A DNA stretch of 64,000 nt from Balneolaceae bacterium (GCA_017640605.1 JAEPQH010000004.1:62001-126000); one strand, 5' to 3'; counted from the stretch's first letter, positions 6,688-16,304 are shown. The notes: generated from the letters alone by a model not told the origin. A program made the numbers and translations.

Positions 6688-8994
6688 TTGAGACTTTTAA
6701 AACACTCCATGTTCTGGAGTATTTTTTTTGCTATTCAAACGGGATTGTTTGCTCAACAATTTTCCGTAGAAGGAGTTGTGTCTACCTCACAAGGCGCTCC
6801 GATTTCTGAAGCTACAGTTTACGTTTCACAGTCTATTTGGGCAATATCCGACGCCGAAGGTGTATTTGAGCTCGACAATTTAGAAACAGGCGAGTATCAA
6901 GTGGTAGTATCACGGGTAGGTTATCAACCCAAGGAACTTAGTTTACAAATTCCGCTAAATAACTCCACTGAGCTCCAAATTATTTTGGAAGAGAAAGTAT
7001 ATGACAACAACCCGGTGGTGGTAACTGCAAATAGAACCAGTAAATTATTGCAAGATGTAAGTGTACCGGTTTCGGTGGTGAATCAAAATGAAATTGAAGC
7101 CTCCGGCAGTTTACGCCTGAGCGACATTCTGGACGAACAAATTGGATTAAACATTGTTTCCGATCACGGAACCGGTATTCAGGTTCAGGGTTTTGATCCT
7201 GAGTACACACTCATTCTTATCGACAATCAACCAGTAATTGGACGAACAGCCGGAACACTAGACCTTACCCGACTTTCGGTAGGTAACATCGAGCAAATTG
7301 AAATAGTGAAAGGCCCTTCTTCAGCACTTTGGGGAAGTAATGCATTAGCAGGAGTAATTAATATCATCACCGAAAAAGGAAGTAAACCGCTTACTCTGGA
7401 TGTAAATGGCCGATATGGAACACATTCTACTTACGATGCGGGTTTAAATGGCACTTTTAAGCATGATCGGCTACGAGGGCGCTTTTTTGGTAATTATAAT
7501 GGCTCAAACGGGTACGATTTAAATGCTCAAACAGTAGCCCCAACTATTCCAGAATATGAAAATATTACGCTGTCTGGTGGCGCAAACTATCGCATCAACT
7601 CCAACATCGATGTGGGACTTTCTGCTCGATATTATTCCGAAGATCAATTTTATAACGATGAAGTTTCGGATGGCGCCAATACCAATCCGGTTATTGGTGA
7701 AGATTTCCAATCCGATTTGAGTATCACTCCAGAAATAAACCTCTATTTCGGAAACCGTTTTTTACTTGAAGCCAATGCGTTTCTTTCAACTTTCGAAAGC
7801 ACGTCAGAAAGCATATTTACAGAATCAGGTGATATTTATTTTTCGGATTCCTTTTCACAAACGTTGAATAAATACGAAACCAAAGGCTCTGCATTCTGGA
7901 ATAACGAGCATTCTACCATTGCCGGTTTTGGAATGAATAGAGAAGATTTAACAGCAGAAATTTATGCTGATGTTCCGGGCTTTAACTCATACTTCGCATT
8001 TGGGCAACATGAGTGGCAGGCTTCTGAGGAACTATCGCTGACCGGAGGTTTCAGGTTTGATGCGCACATTGAATACCGTTCGCAGTTGAGCCCTAAATTC
8101 TCGGCACTTTACAAGGCCAGCGAATTAATTCAGTTCAGAGCATCGTTTGGCGGAGGTTTTAAAGCTCCTGATTTTCGGCAGTTATTCCTGAATTTCACCA
8201 ACCCTATTGCCGGTTATAGTGTGTACGGCACCAGCACGGTAGTACAGGGCATCGATCGATTATCTGAAGATGGACAAATCGAAGAGTTGTACTTCAATCC
8301 TAATGAGATTACCGATATACGCGCTGAAGAATCGTTTGCCTTCAATGCGGGATTTGATCTGTTCGTGCATGATGATCTTCAAATCAATCTGAATGCGTTC
8401 CGAAACAACATTAATGATCTTATCGAAACGCAGCGAATCGCGCTAAAAACTAATGGTCAGTCCGTTTTTTCTTACTTCAACTTAAACAAAGTTTACACGC
8501 AGGGTTTAGAAACGGAATTTAAATACCAACCGTCTCAAGTTGAAGGTTTGTCACTTTCTTTGGGTTATCAATTTCTTGATGCTCGGCGGCAAATCACCCG
8601 TACATTTGACCGAGTTGAAAACGGAGTAGTAGTTACAAAATCGATGAAAGAGTTTATTCCGCTGTACAACCGTTCGAAGCACACCTTTAATGCAAAAGTG
8701 TATCAGTATTTTGATGATTTAGGGCTGGAAACCGGCCTTCGCGTAATGCTTCGCGGTAAATACTGGTTTTTCGATTTTAACGACAATGGCATTGACGAAG
8801 AAAGCGAATATGTACTGAACGATAAAAATCCGTTCAAAAATGCCATTGTTAACTACTCCATTTCTAAAACATTTGCCGAGCGATATAAACTACAACTTGG
8901 CATCAATAATCTATTCGATTTCCAAGACGAAATCGTGCTCCCATCAAACCCTGGGCGAACATTTTACACTCAAATAAACATAAATCTATTCTAA
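6688..8994 (+). CDS. TonB-dependent outer-membrane receptor
   Basis: A 768-residue receptor: signal peptide ending near LFAQ (about 23), a carboxypeptidase-regulatory-like domain (about 24-110, with GAPISEATVYVSQSIWAISDAEGVFEL), a plug domain (about 118-232, with SVPVSVVNQNEIEASGS, LIDNQPVIGR and EIVKGPSSALWGSNALAGVINI), then a 22-strand-type barrel ending in an aromatic residue, NINLF. It probably imports iron chelates or haem, because the next gene, 17 bp downstream, encodes an HmuY-like lipoprotein. The start is TTG at 6688; ATG at 6709 is possible but would shorten the charged n-region of the signal. Two Pho-box-like sites lie 50-140 bp upstream, so phosphate-linked control is an alternative to iron control. 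Confidence 0.92.
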   Translation: MRLLKHSMFWSIFFAIQTGLFAQQFSVEGVVSTSQGAPISEATVYVSQSIWAISDAEGVFELDNLETGEYQVVVSRVGYQPKELSLQIPLNNSTELQIILEEKVYDNNPVVVTANRTSKLLQDVSVPVSVVNQNEIEASGSLRLSDILDEQIGLNIVSDHGTGIQVQGFDPEYTLILIDNQPVIGRTAGTLDLTRLSVGNIEQIEIVKGPSSALWGSNALAGVINIITEKGSKPLTLDVNGRYGTHSTYDAGLNGTFKHDRLRGRFFGNYNGSNGYDLNAQTVAPTIPEYENITLSGGANYRINSNIDVGLSARYYSEDQFYNDEVSDGANTNPVIGEDFQSDLSITPEINLYFGNRFLLEANAFLSTFESTSESIFTESGDIYFSDSFSQTLNKYETKGSAFWNNEHSTIAGFGMNREDLTAEIYADVPGFNSYFAFGQHEWQASEELSLTGGFRFDAHIEYRSQLSPKFSALYKASELIQFRASFGGGFKAPDFRQLFLNFTNPIAGYSVYGTSTVVQGIDRLSEDGQIEELYFNPNEITDIRAEESFAFNAGFDLFVHDDLQINLNAFRNNINDLIETQRIALKTNGQSVFSYFNLNKVYTQGLETEFKYQPSQVEGLSLSLGYQFLDARRQITRTFDRVENGVVVTKSMKEFIPLYNRSKHTFNAKVYQYFDDLGLETGLRVMLRGKYWFFDFNDNGIDEESEYVLNDKNPFKNAIVNYSISKTFAERYKLQLGINNLFDFQDEIVLPSNPGRTFYTQININLF

Positions 8995-9011
8995 AGACTA
9001 ATTCATCCAAC

Positions 9012-10094
9012 ATGAAAAAAATAATCAATAGAGCATTTTTCTTACTACTTGGTTCTACTTTGATCTTCACCGCTTGTGAAGACTCAGGTACTAGTGGTCC
9101 GGCTGCAGTTGATGCAGAGATAGCCACTGATATTCCAGCTAACGTAAACACCATCTTTTCTCCGGCTATCCCTGAGTCGGATGTAGAAGGAAATACCGAA
9201 GCAAATCCCGGCTACACCTTTTACGATCTTGACAACGGACGTACCGTAGAGGATTCTCTTTCAGCTGAATGGGACATTGCTTATGGCGGAACAACCCTGT
9301 TGGCCAACTCAGGAAATGGTGGTGGTATTCAAGTGCTGGATGCTGAATACTCAACCGTGATGGAAGCTCCTACTAGCGGTTATAATGCAGAAGTGGGTGG
9401 CTCTGGAAGCTGGTATACATATACAGGTGAAGCGCCGAATGGTCCAAAACATGCCGTTATTGCCGACACTAATAAAACGGTTGTTGTTTTAACTTCTGAT
9501 GGACGCTACGCTAAAATCCAGATCTTAAGTTACTACCAAGGTAATCCGGATACTTCAACTCCACAGTTCGCGGACTTTAGAACCCGTCCGGCCGATAAGT
9601 ATTTCACCTTCAATTACACCGTTCAAGGTGCCGAAACCACACAACTGTTCCACGAAGATCGATTTACATTCTTCGATTTTGAAACTGGTGCCGTTGTGCA
9701 AGATTCTGCGTCTTCTCAATGGGATATCGGAGTAAACGCAACAACCATCATTGCAAACTTCGGAAATGGTGGCGGTATTCAGGCCCTCAACATCCCTTTT
9801 GATGAAGTAACCGAAGCACCAACCGGCGGATACACCGAAAGCAACGCTACCTGGTATACTTACACCGGCGAAGCACCGAGTGGACCAAAGCATGCAGTTC
9901 TCCCGAAAGACGGTGTAACCTTAGTGGTAAAAACTGCGGATGAAAAGTATGCTAAATTCCGCGTGTTGAACTATTACAAAGGAAATCCTGATTTATCATC
10001 CGATGCCTTTGCTAATTTCTTCACCCGACCTGAAGATCGCCATTACACGGTAGAATTCGCCGTACAAACCGATGGGTCTCGATTCTTTGAATAA
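9012..10094 (+). CDS. HmuY-family lipoprotein with two tandem domains
   Basis: A 360-residue lipoprotein (lipobox LIFTAC, Cys about 21). HmuY proteins are outer-membrane-anchored haem-binding partners of TonB receptors. Two homologous units are visible, about residues 68-200 and 218-355. Each contains a FYDLDNGR/FFDFETGA opening, a WDI strand, a GNGGGIQ loop, a WYTYTGEAPxGPKHAV core, YAK(F/I)xxLxYYxGNPD and a final FxxRPxDxxxTxxxxVQ strand. Most family members have one such unit, so the internal duplication is unusual. It sits 17 bp after the TonB receptor and is followed by a strong terminator, so the two form one operon. The ligand (haem or another iron complex) cannot be fixed from sequence. 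Confidence 0.85.
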   Translation: MKKIINRAFFLLLGSTLIFTACEDSGTSGPAAVDAEIATDIPANVNTIFSPAIPESDVEGNTEANPGYTFYDLDNGRTVEDSLSAEWDIAYGGTTLLANSGNGGGIQVLDAEYSTVMEAPTSGYNAEVGGSGSWYTYTGEAPNGPKHAVIADTNKTVVVLTSDGRYAKIQILSYYQGNPDTSTPQFADFRTRPADKYFTFNYTVQGAETTQLFHEDRFTFFDFETGAVVQDSASSQWDIGVNATTIIANFGNGGGIQALNIPFDEVTEAPTGGYTESNATWYTYTGEAPSGPKHAVLPKDGVTLVVKTADEKYAKFRVLNYYKGNPDLSSDAFANFFTRPEDRHYTVEFAVQTDGSRFFE

Positions 10095-10157
10095 GTACTG
10101 AGAAATCCGTCTTAAATTTTTAATGACTGAGTTACTACTTCAGTCAATCAGATACGC

Positions 10158-10187
10158 AAAAGCCTGCTAATTATAGCAGGCTTTTTC
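10158..10187 (+). terminator. Intrinsic terminator after HmuY-like gene
   Basis: AAAAGCCTGCTA (10158-10169) pairs with TAGCAGGCTTTT (10174-10185) around a 4-base loop and runs into T-rich sequence. Confidence 0.9.
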
Positions 10188-10259
10188 TGTTTTAAGCGAC
10201 AGAGACTATTGCTCAAGGAATTATTTTTGGCGTAATTGATTAAAATTAATGCTCACATT

Positions 10260-10760
10260 ATGAAGAGTTTATTCTCCTTTTTGGCGCTGTTCTTAATTTT
10301 AAGTTCAGCAAATATATTTGCCCAAAACGAAGTACTTCGTGAACTAAATTCACTTTCAGGCATTTCCAGTTTTGGTGTGGTAGTTAATATCGAAAAACCT
10401 GCCTCCATCGATGATAATGAACTTAATAGTCGCGACATCCGAAAAAAAATAGCCGAGCAACTAGGTGAGCTTCCAATCGAAATCATTTCAGACGCAATAC
10501 TTCGGCAATCCGATCAATACCCCATACTCCATATTCACATCAACGTGATGAAAGCTCCAAACTTGACCTATCCTTATTCCATCGAATTAAATTTCTACCA
10601 ACCTGTTAAACTGGTCCTTAAAAATGACCTACAAAGTATGGCTTCAACGTGGAATAAAGGGCAAATTGGTGTAGTATCTGAAGATCTTCTCCCTTTAATT
10701 GTGGAACAAGCCGTATATACCGCTAATCTCTTCAAGGATGAATTTATGGAGGTAAATTAG
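10260..10760 (+). CDS. Secreted protein of unknown function
   Basis: A 166-residue exported protein. The start at ATG 10260 is chosen because it gives a clean signal peptide (MKSLFSFLALFLILSSANIFAQ) with cleavage near residue 22; an upstream TTG at 10236 would add a poorly charged extension. The mature part is mixed alpha/beta in character, with LNSLSGISSFGVVVNIE, a charged helix DIRKKIAEQLGELPIEII and YPILHIHINVMK; no catalytic motif or family is recognised. It stands alone between a terminator and the next secreted protein gene. Confidence 0.7.
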   Translation: MKSLFSFLALFLILSSANIFAQNEVLRELNSLSGISSFGVVVNIEKPASIDDNELNSRDIRKKIAEQLGELPIEIISDAILRQSDQYPILHIHINVMKAPNLTYPYSIELNFYQPVKLVLKNDLQSMASTWNKGQIGVVSEDLLPLIVEQAVYTANLFKDEFMEVN

Positions 10761-10906
10761 TACTAATAAAACCTATTACTCGTTTACTCTTCTTAGCATT
10801 TTTATATGCAACATTCTGTTTATGTTTACGCAGAGGAATTTCCTGATTGTATTCCATCAATCAGATGAATTATTCTATTCATTAAATGATAACCCAACTA
10901 TTAAAC

Positions 10907-13282
10907 ATGAAGCACATTTATAACTTAATAAGCACACTTGTTTTGGCGATGTTGACGCTCGGAGTCAACGCTCAGTCAACTCCGGATGGGAATTCGACTC
11001 AAATGCAGGGCTTCGGTCAGGCCGTGGATATTTCTAACGGCAACGTATTTATCGGCGAACCCTCGAATGTTCACTTACCCGGTGTAGTGTATATTTTCAC
11101 TAAAGAGGATGGGGAATGGACACAAAAGTTTATGATTAAAGCAGAAGACGGCGTAATTGGCGACGGATTTGGACAAGCCATTTCTGCAAACGATAACATG
11201 CTGATGGTAGGCGCACCAGATAAAAATGATGACGAAGGTGGCGCGTACATTTTTATGCAAAGCGAAGACGGACTTTGGTCGCAAGTTGCAGCATTAACCG
11301 TTCAGGCCGACTCATCAGTAATTGCTGCCGGTTCAAGTGTAGCACTCAGTAATGACTACGCCTTTGTTGGAGTTCCTGAGCTTGGCGACGGGGCTGTTGC
11401 AGTGTTCAAAGCTGATGGCGGAAACTGGATGCAGGATTACCTGATTATGAACACCGACACAGCTGAAACTGGTTTTGGTTCAGAATTAGCATTTGATGGC
11501 ACTAATTTACTTGTTGGGGCTACAAGCCGCGATGGCGGAGCAGCTTATGTATATGGAATGGATGATTCCGGCGAGTGGACTCTTAATGGTACTCTAAAGA
11601 GTGCAAGCCTTACCGAACGTTCCGGTTTTGCTAATTCTGTAGCTATAAATGGCGATATTGCACTGATTGGTGCCTCCAGACAGGATGGTATTGGAACAGT
11701 ATTTGTATATAGAAACTCAGAAAATGGATGGTCTGCCGATGGCCGACTAGCAGCTTTTGATGGAAAACCACGTCTTTCGTTCGGTTATGCTCTTGGTTTT
11801 GCAGATAACGAGATTTGGGTTACCGCTTTAAATGCAAATTCGTCGGCAGGTGAGTTATATCGCTTTATGCTGAACGAAGACGGTTCAATCGAATCATCCA
11901 CAAAATTGGGTGATGTAGGCCAAAATCCAGGTGACTATTTTGGTTATTCACTGGCTGTTAAGGGTGATATTGCTGTTTCAGGAATGTTTGGTGTAGATCA
12001 ACGTTCGGGTGCTGCAGCTATTCTTGAAAAAGATAATATGGGAAACTGGACAGCATCGAACATCGTAATTAGCGAGCCAACAAATTTGTTAGCTCCTGTT
12101 ACCGATGGAAGAGTTGATTGCGACGCCGGTGCCGCTAACTTATTCGGTTGCGAAAATGTGAACTTGATTTCTTTCTTACCAAATCGTGATATCGGTGGAA
12201 AACGCGGTATCAATTTGAATGATATTTGGGGATGGGAAGATCCTGAAACCAGAAAAGAATACGCCTTAGTAGGTAGAACCGACGGTACATCTTTTGTTGA
12301 TGTAAGCAATCCATCTAATCCGGTGTATGTTGCAGATCTTCCAATGACAGAAGGCGCTAGAATCAACGCATGGCGCGACATCAAAGTGTATAAAAATCAT
12401 GCTTACATTGTTGCGGATGGTGCCGGCCCGCATGGCATGCAGGTAGTTGATCTTACTCGTTTACGCGAATTCGATGGCGAACCAATGCTCTTAGATACCG
12501 ATGCTCATTACGATCTCGTAAACAGTGCGCATAACGTGGTTATTAACGAAGAAACCGGTTTTGCCTACATCGTTGGTGCAAGTGGTGGCGGAACTACTTG
12601 CGGTGGAGGTTTGCACATGGTAAATATTCAGGATCCAAAAAATCCTGAGTTTGTTGGTTGTTTTGCTGATCCATCAACCGGAAGAAGCGGAACCGGATAT
12701 TCTCACGATGCTCAGTGTGTGATTTACGATGGACCGGATACAGAGCACAAAGGAAAAGAGATTTGTGTGGGCGCAAACGAAACTGCCATTAGTATTGCAG
12801 ATGTAACCGATAAAGATAACCCGATTGCACTATCTACCGGTTCTTATCCTGATTACGGTTATGTTCACCAGGGTTGGTTTACTGAAGATCAGCGCTATTT
12901 CTTCCAGAACGATGAGCTTGATGAGCTTGTAGGCACTGTGGAAGAAACCAGAACTATTGTTTGGGATCTTACTGATCTGGATGATCCTCAGGTATTAACT
13001 CAGTATTTCAACGACAATAAATCGTCTGATCATAACCTGTATATCAAAGATAACATCATGTATGCCTCAAACTACGTAAGTGGTTTACAAGTAATCGATG
13101 TATCTGACCCTGCTAACCCAGAGCGTGTAGGCTTCTTCGATACTTTCCCGTTTATGCCTGATGAAGCTGGCTTTAGCGGTACATGGAGTAATTACCCATA
13201 TTTCAAAAGTGGTATTATTATCATGACCAGCGGCACCGAAGGCTTGTTTGTACTTGAAACAAGTCCTGTTATTAACAAATAA
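10907..13282 (+). CDS. FG-GAP propeller fused to choice-of-anchor B (LVIVD) domain, secreted
   Basis: A 791-residue exported protein. ATG 10907 is preferred over the upstream ATG at 10886 because it begins the signal peptide MKHIYNLISTLVLAMLTLGVNAQ. Residues about 30-380 contain FG-GAP/integrin-like repeats (GQAVDISNGNVFIGEP, GQAISANDNMLMVGAP, SVALSNDYAFVGVP, SVAINGDIALIGAS, SLAVKGDIAVSGMF). Residues about 410-785 form a choice-of-anchor B domain with LVIVD-type repeats (LNDIWGWEDPETRKEYALVG, TSFVDVSNPSNPVYVADLP, SAHNVVINEETGFAYIVGA, HDAQCVIYDGPD, HQGWFTEDQRYFFQNDELDE). The second half is paralogous to the lipoprotein at 49623. Likely extracellular or surface-exposed; no activity is known. 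A terminator follows at 13297. Confidence 0.85.
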   Translation: MKHIYNLISTLVLAMLTLGVNAQSTPDGNSTQMQGFGQAVDISNGNVFIGEPSNVHLPGVVYIFTKEDGEWTQKFMIKAEDGVIGDGFGQAISANDNMLMVGAPDKNDDEGGAYIFMQSEDGLWSQVAALTVQADSSVIAAGSSVALSNDYAFVGVPELGDGAVAVFKADGGNWMQDYLIMNTDTAETGFGSELAFDGTNLLVGATSRDGGAAYVYGMDDSGEWTLNGTLKSASLTERSGFANSVAINGDIALIGASRQDGIGTVFVYRNSENGWSADGRLAAFDGKPRLSFGYALGFADNEIWVTALNANSSAGELYRFMLNEDGSIESSTKLGDVGQNPGDYFGYSLAVKGDIAVSGMFGVDQRSGAAAILEKDNMGNWTASNIVISEPTNLLAPVTDGRVDCDAGAANLFGCENVNLISFLPNRDIGGKRGINLNDIWGWEDPETRKEYALVGRTDGTSFVDVSNPSNPVYVADLPMTEGARINAWRDIKVYKNHAYIVADGAGPHGMQVVDLTRLREFDGEPMLLDTDAHYDLVNSAHNVVINEETGFAYIVGASGGGTTCGGGLHMVNIQDPKNPEFVGCFADPSTGRSGTGYSHDAQCVIYDGPDTEHKGKEICVGANETAISIADVTDKDNPIALSTGSYPDYGYVHQGWFTEDQRYFFQNDELDELVGTVEETRTIVWDLTDLDDPQVLTQYFNDNKSSDHNLYIKDNIMYASNYVSGLQVIDVSDPANPERVGFFDTFPFMPDEAGFSGTWSNYPYFKSGIIIMTSGTEGLFVLETSPVINK

Positions 13283-13296
13283 CAGATCAATTTTAC

Positions 13297-13333
13297 AGGA
13301 TCTCCGGTCATTTCCGGAGGTCCTACTTTTTTT
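13297..13333 (+). terminator. Intrinsic terminator
   Basis: AGGATCTCCGG (13297-13307) pairs with CCGGAGGTCCT (13314-13324), including one T-G pair, with a 6-base loop and then seven T. It separates the choice-of-anchor B gene from the next propeller gene. Confidence 0.88.
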
Positions 13334-13360
13334 ACCCAACACTATTTATCTGATCGCGCT

Positions 13361-14449
13361 ATGAGAGATTCATCATTCAACTTTGTAGCCTCTTTTGTAG
13401 GATGCATTCTACTCTTTATTTCGATTTCCATATCTGCACAAGCACAAAGTACCAATGGAAAGGTGTATGTTTGCAATCAGAATTCGGCTTCTGTAACCGT
13501 AATTAATGGTTCTACTTTCGAAATTGAACACACCGTAGATTTAACACAGTTTGGATTTTCTGAAAATGCTAAACCTCATCACACCGTAGTTGAGCCCGAT
13601 GGATCGCATTGGTATGTAAGCCTAATTGGCGAAAATACCGTACTTAAATTCAATGCCAACAACGAACTTGTTGCCAGAGCCTCATTAGAAGTACCGGGTT
13701 TATTAGCACTACATCCTAAAGAAAATGTGCTTTTTGTAGGACGCTCTATGAGCGCTGTGAATCCTCCACAAAGCTTTGCCGTTTTAAACCGGGCAAACAT
13801 GGAAGTCATGGACGAAATCGACCTGTTTTTTACTCGTCCGCATGCTATCGCGAGTTTACCGACACAACAACACATTTTTGTTGCGAGCTTATCGTCCAAT
13901 CAGATATTAACAACGAATATCGAATCGGGTGAAAGTGAGTTAATTACGATGGATGGTATGAATCACATGTTCGTGAACTTTGCAGTTTCTCCTGACAATC
14001 AAACCTTGGTTGGTACTACTCAAATGACGGGAAAATTACTGGTTTTTGACATTGCCGATCCATTATCACCAACATTAACAAAAACGTTGGATGTAGACGC
14101 GCAACCATGGCATCCTGTTTATTCCGATGACGGTAAACGCATTTATTTTGGTAACAAAGAAGGAAATTCCATCACCGTTGTAGATGCCGAAACTATGACT
14201 GTTAAAAAAGTGATTACCGGCGAAGGCTTAGCTCAACCGCATGGTGCCGTGCTATCAGCGGATAATAAATTTTTGTTTGTATCCAATAATCACATGAAAA
14301 TGAATATGATGGGGGGGGGCAATCACTCCGATCACAGTAATCACGCGATGCCGAAAAATGGAACGGTTACCGTTGTGGATACAGAGAAATTGGAAATCGT
14401 AAAAGTTATCGAGGTTGGAATTAATCCAACCGGAATTGGAACCAAATAG
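13361..14449 (+). CDS. Secreted YncE-like beta-propeller with His/Met-rich loop
   Basis: A 362-residue exported propeller protein (signal peptide ending near SISAQAQ, about 29). Blades of the YncE/lactonase-like kind are visible: KVYVCNQNSASVTVING, HHTVVEPDGSHWYVSLIGENTVLKF, LALHPKENVLFVGRS, HAIASLPTQQHIFVASLSSNQI, PWHPVYSDDGKRIYFGNKEGNSITVVDAETM and PHGAVLSADNKFLFVSNNH. Between the last two blades is a short insertion rich in Met and His (HMKMNMMGGGNHSDHSNHAMP, about residues 310-330) that could bind copper or another soft metal. That loop is encoded across a run of nine G, a slippage-prone tract. It is followed after 5 bp by the VCBS lipoprotein gene, so the two are probably cotranscribed. 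Confidence 0.82.
   Translation: MRDSSFNFVASFVGCILLFISISISAQAQSTNGKVYVCNQNSASVTVINGSTFEIEHTVDLTQFGFSENAKPHHTVVEPDGSHWYVSLIGENTVLKFNANNELVARASLEVPGLLALHPKENVLFVGRSMSAVNPPQSFAVLNRANMEVMDEIDLFFTRPHAIASLPTQQHIFVASLSSNQILTTNIESGESELITMDGMNHMFVNFAVSPDNQTLVGTTQMTGKLLVFDIADPLSPTLTKTLDVDAQPWHPVYSDDGKRIYFGNKEGNSITVVDAETMTVKKVITGEGLAQPHGAVLSADNKFLFVSNNHMKMNMMGGGNHSDHSNHAMPKNGTVTVVDTEKLEIVKVIEVGINPTGIGTK
14311..14319 (+). repeat. G9 homopolymer inside propeller gene
   Basis: Nine consecutive G encode the end of MMGGGN in the secreted propeller. Poly-G tracts of this length mutate by slippage; a gain or loss of one G would truncate or alter the last blade. Confidence 0.85.
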
Positions 14450-14454
14450 GAAGT

Positions 14455-16284
14455 ATGAAAAGAGGCGAGTTTCCAGTTATTCGTTTTGTACCAATTGTTG
14501 TTCTGCTTGCTATTTTAACAGCATCCTGCACATCTACTACAAAACTCTCTAAATCCGGAAGCGAATCGAATACCTACTCCAGAGATGTTGCCGGGCTCAA
14601 AGTTTCTGATCAACAAGGTAACCAATTAGACCACCCGTTTTTAGGCGGTTTAAACACTCCTCGCCCCCAATTTGTCGACATTGATAACGATGGCGATCCT
14701 GATTTATTCGTGCAGGAACACACCGATGAACTTATGTTTTTTGAGAATGTTGATCCCGGTTCAGAGTCTCCACTCGTCTTCAGGGCAGAACAATACGCCG
14801 GTATCGATATCGGCGAATGGTTTCGTTTCGTGGATATGGATCAGGATGGAGATTTTGATCTGTTAACCGAACAGCCGTTTAGTTATATCAGCTATTATAA
14901 AAATATTGGTAGTGCAAGCCGTCCCAATTTTGTGTTAGCCGCAGATTCGTTAAAAGATGCCACGGGAACTCCCATTTTTTCTGATCGCCAAAATATTCCC
15001 AATGTAACCGATATCGATTGCGACGGACTCCCAGATTTGTTTATTGGAAGCTTAGACGGCACGGTTTCTCGTTATGAAGCCGTTGGAATCGATGCCAACG
15101 ACATTCCTCAGTTTAGCTTACTAACCAATCGCTTTGAGGACATTGAGATTGTTAAACAGTTTGGAACATTGCATGGCGCCAATACCATGACTTTCATGGA
15201 TATTGATGGAGATGGAGATGAGGATATTTTTTGGGGCGATTTTTTTGAACCAAGCATCCTGCTTCTTGAAAATCAAGGAACTTGTATAAACCCGGTTTTT
15301 CAGGGCGAACCTCAACCCTTTCCACCCGGTAATCCTGTGCAAAGTAGTGGCTATAATGCACCTGCTTTAGTGGATTGGAATATGGATGGCGATGCGGATT
15401 TACTCCTTGGCGTTCTGGGAGGTGCGTATAATGCCAACCGAACTACCGCCGAAAATTTTTACTATTACGAGCAAAACCCGAACGGATTTTCACTTCAAAC
15501 CCAACAATTTCTGTCACAGATCGATGTGGGCGACGAAAGCATTCCTGCCGTTGGCGATATTGATGGCGATGGAGATATGGATATGCTATTAGCAAACAAA
15601 ATTGATCCATCAGATTTGAAATCTTCCTTCGTGTACATTTTTGAGAATATTGGATCAAAAGAACAGCCCGACTTTCAAGTACAAGGCACGCTCACTTTGC
15701 CCAACGGCTATCATTATGCGCCGGAACTAGCCGATCTCAACGACGATGGGTTCGATGATCTGCTGCTGGGAAATTGGAAAGGTGATATCGCTTATTACCT
15801 CAACAAGAATGGAGCATTTAACCTCGAAACAGAAAAAATTGTAGAATTGCCGCGCGGCAGTAACGCCGTACCTCGCACTATCGACTTAGATAATGATGGC
15901 GATTTAGATATCATATCGGGTTCGTCGGGTGGAGATATTCACTTTTTTAGAAATATCGGCAATACCAAGCAACCAAGTTTTGAGTATGTGGATGGTTTTT
16001 TCGATGGTATTGAATCTAAACACCGTAGTACACCCACTTTTTTTGATGCCGATGGAGATGGTGACTATGATTTATTGACCGGGAGTAAAATTGAAGGGTT
16101 GTTGTATTTCGAGAATGTTGGATTACCAGACAATCCTGCTTTCCAAAAAGCTGAAGTTCCTTTTAAAACGGCTACTGCTCCATTAAGCGCTCCACTTTTT
16201 AAGGACATTGATAGTGATGAGATTCCCGAATTATTAATTGGAACCAGAAGTGGAGGTTTGCTACTCTACCGCATCAATGATTAA
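14455..16284 (+). CDS. VCBS/FG-GAP repeat lipoprotein
   Basis: A 609-residue lipoprotein (hydrophobic segment then lipobox TASC, Cys about 25). Ten calcium-binding-type DxDxDGxxD repeats can be counted, including DIDNDGDPDLF, DMDQDGDFDLL, DIDCDGLPDLF, DIDGDGDEDIF, DWNMDGDADLL, DIDGDGDMDML, DLNDDGFDDLL, DLDNDGDLDII, DADGDGDYDLL and a degenerate DIDSDEIPELL. Many are followed by phrases such as FFENV or YYKNIGS, the usual VCBS/FG-GAP arrangement. These build calcium-stabilised seven-blade propellers; the role is probably surface binding. It follows the YncE-like gene by 5 bp and precedes the MmcQ/YjbR gene by 20 bp. Confidence 0.85.
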   Translation: MKRGEFPVIRFVPIVVLLAILTASCTSTTKLSKSGSESNTYSRDVAGLKVSDQQGNQLDHPFLGGLNTPRPQFVDIDNDGDPDLFVQEHTDELMFFENVDPGSESPLVFRAEQYAGIDIGEWFRFVDMDQDGDFDLLTEQPFSYISYYKNIGSASRPNFVLAADSLKDATGTPIFSDRQNIPNVTDIDCDGLPDLFIGSLDGTVSRYEAVGIDANDIPQFSLLTNRFEDIEIVKQFGTLHGANTMTFMDIDGDGDEDIFWGDFFEPSILLLENQGTCINPVFQGEPQPFPPGNPVQSSGYNAPALVDWNMDGDADLLLGVLGGAYNANRTTAENFYYYEQNPNGFSLQTQQFLSQIDVGDESIPAVGDIDGDGDMDMLLANKIDPSDLKSSFVYIFENIGSKEQPDFQVQGTLTLPNGYHYAPELADLNDDGFDDLLLGNWKGDIAYYLNKNGAFNLETEKIVELPRGSNAVPRTIDLDNDGDLDIISGSSGGDIHFFRNIGNTKQPSFEYVDGFFDGIESKHRSTPTFFDADGDGDYDLLTGSKIEGLLYFENVGLPDNPAFQKAEVPFKTATAPLSAPLFKDIDSDEIPELLIGTRSGGLLLYRIND

Positions 16285-16304
16285 TTGCCGTTTACCACAG
16301 AAGT

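Noticed and set aside
13361-14449. YncE-like propeller as a nitrous-oxide or nitrite reductase-like enzyme
   Set aside because: No haem-binding CxxCH and no conserved copper centre; the His/Met residues lie in a loop insertion, not in blade-conserved positions.
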